Part shown: in pieces, positions 1 to 5,904 of the stretch | How positions within the stretch are numbered: the first letter of the stretch is position 1 | How the letters are laid out: the number at the start of each line of letters is the position of its first letter | The notes under the pieces: model-generated | The model's input: the letters and a program-made list of their open reading frames with translations, nothing else | Told to the model about the DNA's origin: nothing | The model's database searches: none | NCBI GenBank assembly: GCA_938028175.1 | Contig: CALJAE010000054.1 | Coordinates: forward strand, 1-8,614 | Direction: 5' to 3' | From: an uncultured Acidimicrobiales bacterium | Lineage (GTDB): Bacteria; Actinomycetota; Acidimicrobiia; Acidimicrobiales; SZUA-35 | DNA length: 8,614 nt | Translations under genes and position numbers: made by a program

Positions 1-1
1 G

Positions 2-157
2 CAAGATTTTCTGGCCAAGGCTGCTGAGAATAAGCTAATGAATCTGAAAGGACATCGTATCATTGGTGGGATTCGAGCAAGTTTGTACAACGGCCTCAAA
101 GTATCATCAGCAACTAAGCTTGCAGAGTTTATGTCTGACTATAGAAAAGGTAAATGA
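2..157 (+). CDS. serC: Phosphoserine aminotransferase, C-terminal end (5' part outside window)
   Basis: Only the last 51 residues are present, in frame 2, ending at TGA 155-157. SerC is a PLP-dependent class V aminotransferase that converts 3-phosphohydroxypyruvate and glutamate to phosphoserine in serine synthesis (it also acts in pyridoxal phosphate synthesis in some bacteria). Recognition rests on the C-terminal block around residues 16-30 of the fragment, LKGHRIIGGIRASLYNG, which matches the highly conserved SerC tail (GHR..GG.RAS.YN), followed by a final helix with the pattern LAEFM. In the family this tail holds a phosphate-contacting Arg/His region, which is complete here. The PLP lysine is upstream of the window and cannot be checked. 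The stop codon overlaps the ribosome binding site of the next gene, so the two are probably co-transcribed. The family call is secure despite the short fragment. Confidence 0.88.
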   Translation, partial: QDFLAKAAENKLMNLKGHRIIGGIRASLYNGLKVSSATKLAEFMSDYRKGK

Positions 158-167
158 AGGGTATTAA

Positions 168-638
168 ATGAGTGATGAAAAACCAGAAATGGAAGTTCTT
201 ACCTGGGAGGCCTACGGCAAAGCGTCTGTGAAGTTGGCTGAAGAAGTTGCTGCCAGTGACTTCCAGCCTGACCTCATTTTGGCCATTGCCCGTGGAGGCC
301 TCTTTCTGGCTGGGTCAATTGGGTACGAGTTAGGAATCAAAAATATTTCTGTCATCAACGTTGAGCTCTACACCGGAGTTCACGAGAAACTAGAAGTTCC
401 GGTGATGTTGCCGCCGTTCTTAGACAAAGCAAATATCAAAGATATGAACGTCCTAATCTGCGACGATATTGCCGACTCTGGAGAAACACTTCAATCCGTC
501 TCAGAATACTGTGAAGGCGTAGTTGCTTCTTCTCAAACAGCAGTCCTATTTGAGAAGCCAAACTCGATAGTCAAGCCTGACTTTGTTTGGAAAGAAGCCA
601 ACAAGTGGATCGATTTCCCTTGGTCGTCGGCCTACTAA
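168..638 (+). CDS. PRPP-dependent phosphoribosyltransferase (xanthine/hypoxanthine type)
   Basis: A 156-residue type I phosphoribosyltransferase. The PRPP-binding signature lies at residues 95-107 (VLICDDIADSGET, with D99, D100, D103 and the SGET turn), after a hydrophobic strand. The short PPi loop is RGG at 42-44, following the strand LILAIA. The C-terminal WIDFPW at about 147-152 resembles the purine-binding hood end of Gpt-like (xanthine/guanine/hypoxanthine) enzymes. Such enzymes salvage a base by joining it to PRPP in the cytoplasm. The base used here cannot be told from sequence alone, so no gene symbol is given. The ATG at 168 has a GAAGG site at 156-160 at 7-nt spacing, which supports this start. 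It follows serC after 10 bases, so it is probably its operon partner, and it converges with fmt, whose stop lies 2 bases past this stop. The PyrR family is an alternative but lacks support. Confidence 0.82.
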   Translation: MSDEKPEMEVLTWEAYGKASVKLAEEVAASDFQPDLILAIARGGLFLAGSIGYELGIKNISVINVELYTGVHEKLEVPVMLPPFLDKANIKDMNVLICDDIADSGETLQSVSEYCEGVVASSQTAVLFEKPNSIVKPDFVWKEANKWIDFPWSSAY

Positions 639-661
639 ATCTAGGTGACTAAATCTAGGTA
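634..661. repeat. 14-bp imperfect tandem duplication at the convergent stop codons
   Basis: Positions 634-647 (ACTAAATCTAGGTG) and 648-661 (ACTAAATCTAGGTA) match at 13 of 14 bases and abut directly. The first copy contains the TAA stop of the phosphoribosyltransferase (636-638) and the TAG stop of fmt (complement of 641-643). The second copy lies inside the last codons of fmt. Since 14 is not a multiple of three, removing one copy would put fmt into another frame past its stop. Confidence 0.8.
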
Positions 662-1540
662 ACTAGATTTGCCTTGTCTTCCCTGAGCCCAGTCGCTCGC
701 CGGCATCGGCTTCTTTCCCTCGGGCTGCACAGTTACCAGCTGCAGAGCACCATCAGCCAAACCAAGAGCTACTCCCTTTAGCTCACCAAGTTCGACATCG
801 TGGTGAGCCGAAGCCACGGATGCTGCAATCACTTTTACACGCTTACCGTCAACCATCATCCAACAAGGTCGGACCTTGAGGTGTCTCACAATCCCAGCCG
901 CTGTCGACTCCGTTGTGATTTCAAACTCAGCAGCTGAAAGCATCGATGCATACGTTGGATCACCGATTTGTTCAGCCGGTTGTCTTAATCCATCTGTTAG
1001 GTTTCTAACCAACATCGATGTACCGACATCTACACACTTTGCACCAAGCTCGCTGAGGCCCCAGGTTTCTTGTATCTCAATAGTTTCGACATCATAAACA
1101 CCGCCAGTATCTAAGCCTTCAGCGATAGCCATCAGACACACACCGGTTTCAGAGTCACCAGCGATTAATGCTCTCTCAAGCGGAGCTGCCCCCCTCCACT
1201 TAGGGAGCAGAGAAAAGTGCAGATTCACTAAAGCAATCTGTTGCAAAACTTCAGTGGGAATGATCCTTCCGTAAGCCACAACCACACCGATGTCTGCTTC
1301 TACGCTTGTAACGTCTGCTAAGTCATGACTGACGGGGATCCCAAGCTCTTCCGCAGCTACCTTTACCGGGTTTGGCGTGGTCTTTCCTCCTCGTCCCCGT
1401 CTGGCATCTGGCCGAGTAATTACTAGCGGGACTTCAAACCCAGCCTGCACTAAGCCCTCCAGAGGAGGCACAGCGATACCGGGAGAACCCATATAAACGA
1501 CTCTTGAAATAGAGCTCGGCGGAGTAGCAAGATCTGCCAT
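641..1540 (-). CDS. fmt: Methionyl-tRNA formyltransferase
   Basis: A 299-residue protein, close to the usual 310. It transfers a formyl group from 10-formyl-tetrahydrofolate to initiator Met-tRNA. The N-terminal Rossmann-type domain begins with RVVYMGSP (13-20), matching the family start R.VFMGTP, followed by a basic RRGRGGK loop at 47-53 that corresponds to the tRNA-contacting insertion. The catalytic triad is visible: N106 and H108 in NLHFSLLPKWRGAAP, and D144 in EGLDTGG. The C-terminal tRNA-binding domain runs from about 205 to 299. The ATG (1538-1540) is 3 bases after the def stop and has no Shine-Dalgarno site, so translation is probably coupled to def. The protein carries about 12 extra residues before the conserved start, and no better start codon is available until Met17, which lies inside the conserved motif. 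Def and Fmt are functional partners and are adjacent in most bacteria. Confidence 0.96.
   Translation of the reverse strand: MADLATPPSSISRVVYMGSPGIAVPPLEGLVQAGFEVPLVITRPDARRGRGGKTTPNPVKVAAEELGIPVSHDLADVTSVEADIGVVVAYGRIIPTEVLQQIALVNLHFSLLPKWRGAAPLERALIAGDSETGVCLMAIAEGLDTGGVYDVETIEIQETWGLSELGAKCVDVGTSMLVRNLTDGLRQPAEQIGDPTYASMLSAAEFEITTESTAAGIVRHLKVRPCWMMVDGKRVKVIAASVASAHHDVELGELKGVALGLADGALQLVTVQPEGKKPMPASDWAQGRQGKSSYLDLVT
651..670. terminator. Possible weak bidirectional hairpin terminator between convergent genes
   Basis: A perfect 8-bp inverted repeat, AAATCTAG (651-658) and CTAGATTT (663-670), encloses the loop GTAA. It sits 12 bases after the stop of the plus-strand phosphoribosyltransferase and inside the last codons of fmt. 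The stem is AT-rich and the following plus-strand bases (GCCTTGTCTT) are only partly T-rich, so it would be a weak terminator for the plus-strand pair. On the minus strand no T-run follows it. The location between convergent genes suits termination, but the function is an inference. Confidence 0.35.
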
Positions 1541-1543
1541 GAG

Positions 1544-2086
1544 CTAAGGCAGACTCAGGCCGAGGCTTGGGTCGATGTCATCCGGATCGTTTTCTACGTT
1601 GTCTTGCCATTGACGAAGAGTCTTCATAGCGTCCTTACGCTGTTCCTCATCTAGATGGTCGACTAAGAGCACCCCGTTAAGGTGGTCCATTTCGTGTTGA
1701 AAGAGTCGAGACAAAAGTTCGTCTGCTTCGATCTGTACCTCTTCGCCAGTCAGGTCATAGCCCTTGATAAGAATCTCCTTCGGGCGTACTAAATCCCAAA
1801 AGAGTCCTGGAACGCTCAAGCAACCCTCGGCATAGGTCCATTCGCCGTCAGACTCCATGATGACTGGGTTGATCAAAGTCTCAGGACCATCGCCAACATC
1901 GTAAACAAAGAAACGCTGTTCGATCCCCACCTGCGGTGCAGCAAGACCAATTCCCGGCTCAGCATACATGGTGTCCAACATCTCATCTGTCACTGCTGCC
2001 AAGGCACCATCAATCTCAGTAACCTCATTGGCCCGGCGACGAAGGACTGGGTCACCGATAATTCGGACTTTGTATGCGCTATCCAC
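1544..2086 (-). CDS. def: Peptide deformylase
   Basis: A 180-residue metal hydrolase that removes the N-formyl group from nascent proteins at the ribosome. All three family motifs are intact: GIGLAAPQVG at 45-54, EGCLS at 87-91 and QHEMDHL at 130-136. They give metal ligands C89, H131 and H135 and the general base E132. The length and the long acidic C-terminal tail (about 150-180, ending DPDDIDPSLGLSLP) resemble actinobacterial forms. The start is GTG (2084-2086). An in-frame TAA lies just two codons upstream (2090-2092), so no earlier start is possible, and the conserved KVRIIGDPVLR block begins at residue 6, so a later one is unlikely. No Shine-Dalgarno site precedes the start, while a promoter-like pair ends 6 bases before it, which suggests a leaderless mRNA. 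It is followed by fmt after 3 bases. Confidence 0.97.
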   Translation of the reverse strand: MDSAYKVRIIGDPVLRRRANEVTEIDGALAAVTDEMLDTMYAEPGIGLAAPQVGIEQRFFVYDVGDGPETLINPVIMESDGEWTYAEGCLSVPGLFWDLVRPKEILIKGYDLTGEEVQIEADELLSRLFQHEMDHLNGVLLVDHLDEEQRKDAMKTLRQWQDNVENDPDDIDPSLGLSLP

Positions 2087-2092
2087 AGCTTA

Positions 2093-2121
2093 AGGGTAGC
2101 CGTTTTGACATTGACTGAGAA
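2093..2121 (-). promoter_or_regulatory. Candidate promoter for leaderless def-fmt transcript
   Basis: On the minus strand TTCTCA (complement of 2116-2121) and TACCCT (complement of 2093-2098) are separated by exactly 17 bases. The second element fits the actinobacterial TANNNT -10 pattern and ends 6 bases before the def GTG, so transcription would begin at or next to the start codon. The position downstream of the terminator of the preceding gene, and the lack of any ribosome binding site for def, support it. The -35 match is only moderate. Confidence 0.5.
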
Positions 2122-2128
2122 CTATTCG

Positions 2129-2166
2129 AAAAAGCAAATTGGGGAGCAGCCAGGCTACTCCCCAAT
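2129..2166 (-). terminator. Intrinsic terminator of the fasciclin lipoprotein gene
   Basis: A perfect 9-bp inverted repeat, ATTGGGGAG (2138-2146) and CTCCCCAAT (2158-2166), surrounds an 11-base loop. On the minus strand the hairpin is followed by TTGCTTTTT (complement of 2137-2129). It lies 24 bases past the stop of the lipoprotein gene and before the def promoter candidate. A GC-rich stem plus a T-run is the classical rho-independent form, and it separates the lipoprotein gene from def-fmt. Confidence 0.85.
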
Positions 2167-2190
2167 CCAAATTCTATTTTGTAGTCAAAA

Positions 2191-2826
2191 CTACGGCAGA
2201 ATTACTGTATCAATAGCGTGGATAACACCATTGTCAGCCTCAACATCTGCTTCGATTACTGTAGCGCCACCAACTAGAAGTGAGCCGTCTTCAGCTACCT
2301 CTAGAGTAAGTGCTCCGCCGCCAACTGTAGGAACGGTCTCGCCAGCTTCAGCAGCAGCAACTGCAGCTTCAGAGGTGATTGCACCATTAACAACGTGGTT
2401 TAGAAGAATATCTTCAAGGTCTTCACGAGCTAGAAGGTCTTCAGCTGTAACGTCTAGCTCAGCTAGTAGCGCTTCAAATGCTTCGTTAGTTGGAGCAAAT
2501 ACGGTGAAGTCACCTTCTGGATCTGCAAGAGTGTCCACTAGGCCAGCTTCAGTAACAGCCGCTACCAAAGTTGAGAATGCTTCGTTTCCAGCGGCAACAT
2601 CAACAATGGTGTTTCCAGCTGCAGCTTCTTCTTCTGTTCCTTCTTCGCCTTCAGCTTCTTCTGACTCTTCTTCAGTCTCTTCAGCTTCTTCGGTCTCTTC
2701 TGCGCCTTCTTCTGTTTCAGCAGACTCATCAGTTTCTTCTTCTGTAGAAGTCTCATCGTCTGATGAACATGCTGCAGCTACTAGCGTGAAAGCAAGTAGG
2801 AATGCAAGTGGTTTCCATAGTTTCAT
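2191..2826 (-). CDS. Secreted lipoprotein with acidic linker and one fasciclin (FAS1) domain
   Basis: A 211-residue protein in three parts. Residues 1-20 are a lipoprotein signal peptide: a basic MKLWK start, a hydrophobic core, then VAAAC with Cys20 as the likely lipidated residue, so the protein should sit on the outer face of the membrane. Residues 21-67 are a low-complexity linker with 25 Glu and 3 Asp in 47 positions. Residues 73-211 form one FAS1 domain, with the H1 box DFTVFAPTNEAF (106-117), LLNHVV (141-146) and the H2 box GVIHAIDTVILP (200-211) ending the protein. FAS1 domains are extracellular adhesion or ligand-binding modules; the ligand here is unknown. The ATG has an AAGGAT site at 2834-2839 with 7-nt spacing. 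Its own promoter candidate and terminator make it monocistronic. It interrupts the usual priA-def neighbourhood. Confidence 0.93.
   Translation of the reverse strand: MKLWKPLAFLLAFTLVAAACSSDDETSTEEETDESAETEEGAEETEEAEETEEESEEAEGEEGTEEEAAAGNTIVDVAAGNEAFSTLVAAVTEAGLVDTLADPEGDFTVFAPTNEAFEALLAELDVTAEDLLAREDLEDILLNHVVNGAITSEAAVAAAEAGETVPTVGGGALTLEVAEDGSLLVGGATVIEADVEADNGVIHAIDTVILP
2626..2766 (-). repeat. Low-complexity GAA-rich tract coding the Glu-rich linker
   Basis: This is the segment coding residues 21-67 of the fasciclin lipoprotein. The minus strand is almost continuous purine with scattered GCT and ACT codons, built on irregular GAAGCTGAAGAG-like units. It encodes runs such as EETEEAEETEEE. 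Degenerate tracts of this kind can change length by slippage. The repeat units are imperfect and not cleanly periodic. Confidence 0.7.
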
Positions 2827-2882
2827 GGGTCTTATCCTTATAGTTTGATTTGTGACTTCAGCTTACGAGCAGCGGCAGCGCT

Positions 2883-2911
2883 TGTATAGCTGCGTAACAG
2901 CGTTGTAACAA
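2883..2911 (-). promoter_or_regulatory. Candidate promoter of the fasciclin lipoprotein gene
   Basis: On the minus strand TTGTTA (complement of 2906-2911) and TATACA (complement of 2883-2888) are spaced by 17 bases, close to the housekeeping sigma consensus. Transcription would begin near 2876, giving a leader of about 50 bases before the ATG at 2826 with its AAGGAT ribosome binding site. A second TTGACA (complement of 2915-2920) lies just upstream but has no good -10 partner at standard spacing. I see no strong terminator after priA, so some read-through from the operon is possible. Confidence 0.6.
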
Positions 2912-2925
2912 ATATGTCAAACAAA

Positions 2926-4698
2926 CTACATATCAAATGAGTTGACAATGACCTTTAGACCAGAACCTAGCTCCGTCCTAATTTTAGACAGCTCTTCAAT
3001 TAACGCTGGTGCTGTTGGGCTCTTAACTAGATACTTTCCGTCTTTGGGTCCAAGGACCTCCAGTCCACAGCCTCTAAGTAGCTCAGCTGCAGCCTCTACC
3101 GATGCACCACCTATCTGAGCTGTCTGCCCAAACGGTGGCAAACCAAAGACTTCTCTAGCTGCTCTTTCTTTCTCTAGCATCTCAGTTGGATCCTCAGAAA
3201 TTACCCAGCGTAAAAAGTCATTTTCTGGTTGTCGAGTCTGGATCAGCAGAGTTCCACCGTCGACGAGGGCTCTCTTGGCACTTATCACCTGACTAGCACA
3301 CTCGTACCGTGTTCTTGTACCTGGAATGGCAAGATCTGAATCGATATCAACAAACGCAATTACTGAGACTGGGAGATTTCTATTCATTGCAGCGCTAGTC
3401 CCAACATAGTACTTAGCCGTTGGTATCTGTTTAGTACCCGCATCGATTGTCACAACTTGTTCTCCAACCAATGCTTCAAGCTGGGCTGCTAATCCCTTCA
3501 CCCCAAGTCGATAACGCTTCAGTTTTGTTGATCCACAACTTTGACAGAGAACGGGTCTTGTCTCGACACCGCCTGGAACGACCAATTGCCCGTCAACCTC
3601 CACCATGAGACTCGAACCATCTTCGGAAGTAATCGGGGCTGCACACGAAGCGCAGTACAAGAGGTTGGAGGCACTCTTGCGATTGACTACAACTAGACCA
3701 TTGCCTTCACTCCGCAAACGACTAATTAGCTGGGACGACAAAAGTTTAGAGCCAATTTCTTCTTGATTGGATAGATCGACGATTTCAGCCTTTGAGCCGT
3801 CTCCAACGTGACCCGTAACAGGAACCGGAATCATGCGACCAGCTTCTGCACTCGCTTCCACTGAGGGAAAGGCACTGACCAAAAACAGAGGAATTCCGAA
3901 CTTGGTTGACCGTTTACTTAGAACTGTTGAAACATCCCAATGCGGTGACCGCCTCATCTTATAATGGCTACTGTGAGAATCTAACACTAGAAATGCGTGT
4001 GGCTGAGCCAAGCTCGCCAGAGTCGCTTTGGCTGTCCCGACAACAGTGTCTCCCCTAAGTCCCGCCGCCCAGTCGGTACTATAGTTCGAAGCAGCGACGC
4101 CTTGACGGCGTAGATAACCAACCAATTTGTCAACCTCTTGTGGGGACTTAACAATAATCAGGGTTTGACCTGCCTTAGATAGTTCAACGGCGAGTTCTGT
4201 GCCCTTATCTTGCGGTTGTGCCAAAAGCTGAATCGGAGCAGAGCTCTTAATTGTCACACGCAAGTGGTCTGAAGTAATAGCCGTAGTAGCCCTGACACGT
4301 AGCTTAGGTAGAGTCTTGACGATCCTGTTTGGTGAAGCCGAAGCTAGGACGGTTCTCATAGGTCCAACAAATTGATTAGCTACCCATCTAGATAACTCAA
4401 CCACTTCAGGTGAAGGCCCAATCGAGTAGATGCTTAATACTGGCTTTAAGTTCTGCGGCAAGATCTTGGAGTCTGTGAGATCAATTGAAGTCAACCAACC
4501 CTTAACAACTCGATTCCTCAGACGTACTCGTACTATTGAGCCGACTACTGCTTTAGTCATTAGTTGGTCGGGCAAAAGGTAGTCGAGTTCTCGGGCATAG
4601 CCTGATACATCAATCAAGACACGACAAGGCAAGCCGGTTAATGTCTTATCGAGCTTTGAACCCGACGGCTCAGGCTCAAATAGTTGTCCCTGGGTCAC
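2926..4698 (-). CDS. priA: Primosomal protein N' (PriA), actinobacterial helicase-inactive form
   Basis: A 590-residue PriA-like replication restart protein, shorter than the roughly 730 of E. coli and the roughly 650 of mycobacteria. The N-terminal DNA-binding domain is recognisable at about 25-115 (RVLIDVSGYARELDYLLPDQL, then VVGSIVRVRLRNRVVKGWL). The helicase core is degenerate: around 161-168, where the Walker A GSGKT would be, the sequence is QPQDKGTE, and the DEAH box region reads LDSHSSHY (239-246). Loss of helicase motifs is known for actinobacterial PriA, which is thought to act without unwinding. Zinc-type cysteines are reduced to two CxxC pairs, C349/C352 and C385/C388. The C-terminal region FGLPPFGQ (518-525) is a typical PriA block. 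The start is GTG (4696-4698), 2 bases after the metK stop and without a Shine-Dalgarno site, so it is probably coupled to metK. The family call is firm; activity is inferred to be structural. Confidence 0.9.
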   Translation of the reverse strand: MTQGQLFEPEPSGSKLDKTLTGLPCRVLIDVSGYARELDYLLPDQLMTKAVVGSIVRVRLRNRVVKGWLTSIDLTDSKILPQNLKPVLSIYSIGPSPEVVELSRWVANQFVGPMRTVLASASPNRIVKTLPKLRVRATTAITSDHLRVTIKSSAPIQLLAQPQDKGTELAVELSKAGQTLIIVKSPQEVDKLVGYLRRQGVAASNYSTDWAAGLRGDTVVGTAKATLASLAQPHAFLVLDSHSSHYKMRRSPHWDVSTVLSKRSTKFGIPLFLVSAFPSVEASAEAGRMIPVPVTGHVGDGSKAEIVDLSNQEEIGSKLLSSQLISRLRSEGNGLVVVNRKSASNLLYCASCAAPITSEDGSSLMVEVDGQLVVPGGVETRPVLCQSCGSTKLKRYRLGVKGLAAQLEALVGEQVVTIDAGTKQIPTAKYYVGTSAAMNRNLPVSVIAFVDIDSDLAIPGTRTRYECASQVISAKRALVDGGTLLIQTRQPENDFLRWVISEDPTEMLEKERAAREVFGLPPFGQTAQIGGASVEAAAELLRGCGLEVLGPKDGKYLVKSPTAPALIEELSKIRTELGSGLKVIVNSFDM

Positions 4699-4700
4699 AG

Positions 4701-5894
4701 CTACAATTCTAGAACAGCAGCGAGCTCAGATGCTTTAGATGTTTGTTCCCATGTGAACGAATTGCCGGCAGGCCTCCCAAAGTGGCCATATGCCGCTGTC
4801 TCAGAGTAAATTGGACGTCGCAGATCAAGCTGATCAATTATTGCTCCAGGTCTTAGATCAAACACCTGTTCTACAGCCTGGTTGATCTTGGCTGGAGCTA
4901 CATTCTCAGTTCCGAAGGCTTCGACCATAATAGAGACAGGTTTTGCGACTCCGATTGCGTATGCGAGTTGAATTTCACATCGCTCTGCGGCTCCTGCAGC
5001 AACAATGTTTTTCGCTACCCAACGAGCAGCATAAGTAGCTGAGCGATCAACTTTGGATGGGTCTTTCCCTGAGAAGGCACCGCCACCGTGTCTTGCATAA
5101 CCACCGTAAGTGTCAACAATTATCTTTCGACCAGTAAGGCCGGCGTCTCCAACTGGTCCCCCAATCACAAAACGGCCCGTAGGGTTTATCAGAATTCTGA
5201 TGTCTTCGTTAAACCACTCTTCGCCAAGTGTGGGTTTCACAACAAGTTCGGTTAGATCATCGGTAATCGCTGCAGCTTCTGTTGAATCATCGTGCTGGCT
5301 TGAAATCAAAACCGTATCTACTCGTACAGGCTTGCCATCTTCGTACTCGAAAGTGACTTGAGTTTTACCGTCTGGTCGCAGGTAAGAAATATCATCGTTC
5401 TTTCTGACCTCTGATAGACGCTCAGCCAAACGGTGTGCCAAATGTATAGGAAGCGGCATCAACTCCTCTGTCTCAGAACAAGCAAAGCCGAACATGATGC
5501 CCTGATCGCCTGCGCCAAGCTCATCGTAGGGATCGCCAGTAGCGCCGCCATCTCTAATCTCGATCGCTTTGTCTACACCTTGGGCAATATCAGGGGACTG
5601 TTCATCTAATGTCACCATCACGCCACTGGTAGAGCCGTCGAAGCCGAGTGCGGGATCGTTATAGCCAACCTTGTCTATTGTTTGGCGTGCGACCTTTGCG
5701 ACGTCTACATAAGCTGCGGTTGAAATCTCACCAGAGATTACAGCTAGACCAGTCGTTACTAAAGTCTCGCAGGCGACTCGACTTTGGGGATCTTGTTCAA
5801 GCAGAGCATCAAGTACAGCATCAGAAATCTGATCAGCTAGCTTGTCGGGGTGACCTTCAGTTACTGACTCTGATGTGAACTTGTAGCTAACCAT
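4701..5894 (-). CDS. metK: S-adenosylmethionine synthase
   Basis: A 397-residue enzyme of normal family length that makes S-adenosylmethionine from methionine and ATP with release of phosphate and pyrophosphate. Conserved blocks are intact: FTSESVTEGHPDKLADQISD near the N-terminus, with H15, D17 and K18 contacting ATP; GAGDQGIMFGFA (127-138), the first signature; and GGGAFSGKDPSKVDRS (270-285), the phosphate-binding second signature with K277, D278, K281 and D283. No key residue is missing. The ATG (5892-5894) has an AGAGGG ribosome binding site at 5899-5904, with short 4-nt spacing, and lies 10 bases after the coaBC stop, so it is translated from the same operon. I see no riboswitch upstream, since there is no room for one. 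The product supports methylation throughout the cell and is essential in most bacteria. Confidence 0.98.
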   Translation of the reverse strand: MVSYKFTSESVTEGHPDKLADQISDAVLDALLEQDPQSRVACETLVTTGLAVISGEISTAAYVDVAKVARQTIDKVGYNDPALGFDGSTSGVMVTLDEQSPDIAQGVDKAIEIRDGGATGDPYDELGAGDQGIMFGFACSETEELMPLPIHLAHRLAERLSEVRKNDDISYLRPDGKTQVTFEYEDGKPVRVDTVLISSQHDDSTEAAAITDDLTELVVKPTLGEEWFNEDIRILINPTGRFVIGGPVGDAGLTGRKIIVDTYGGYARHGGGAFSGKDPSKVDRSATYAARWVAKNIVAAGAAERCEIQLAYAIGVAKPVSIMVEAFGTENVAPAKINQAVEQVFDLRPGAIIDQLDLRRPIYSETAAYGHFGRPAGNSFTWEQTSKASELAAVLEL

Positions 5895-5904
5895 GGATCC
5901 CTCT

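Noticed and set aside
2562..2756. A Lys/Leu-rich 64-residue minus-strand frame
   Set aside because: It is the shifted frame of the Glu-rich linker; AAG codons arise from GAA repeats. There is no ribosome binding site or homology.
2105..2848. A 247-residue plus-strand open frame rich in Ser and Ala
   Set aside because: It is the antisense of the GAA/GCT-rich fasciclin lipoprotein gene. The low-complexity Ser runs come from the complement of Glu codons, and the opposite strand has clear domain homology.
5110..5361. Plus-strand frames within metK, coaBC, gmk, mihF and fmt
   Set aside because: All lie antisense to genes with complete family motifs and show no ribosome binding sites or recognisable domains.
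5895..5904. A SAM riboswitch upstream of metK
   Set aside because: Only 10 bases separate coaBC and metK, and they hold the ribosome binding site; there is no room for an aptamer.
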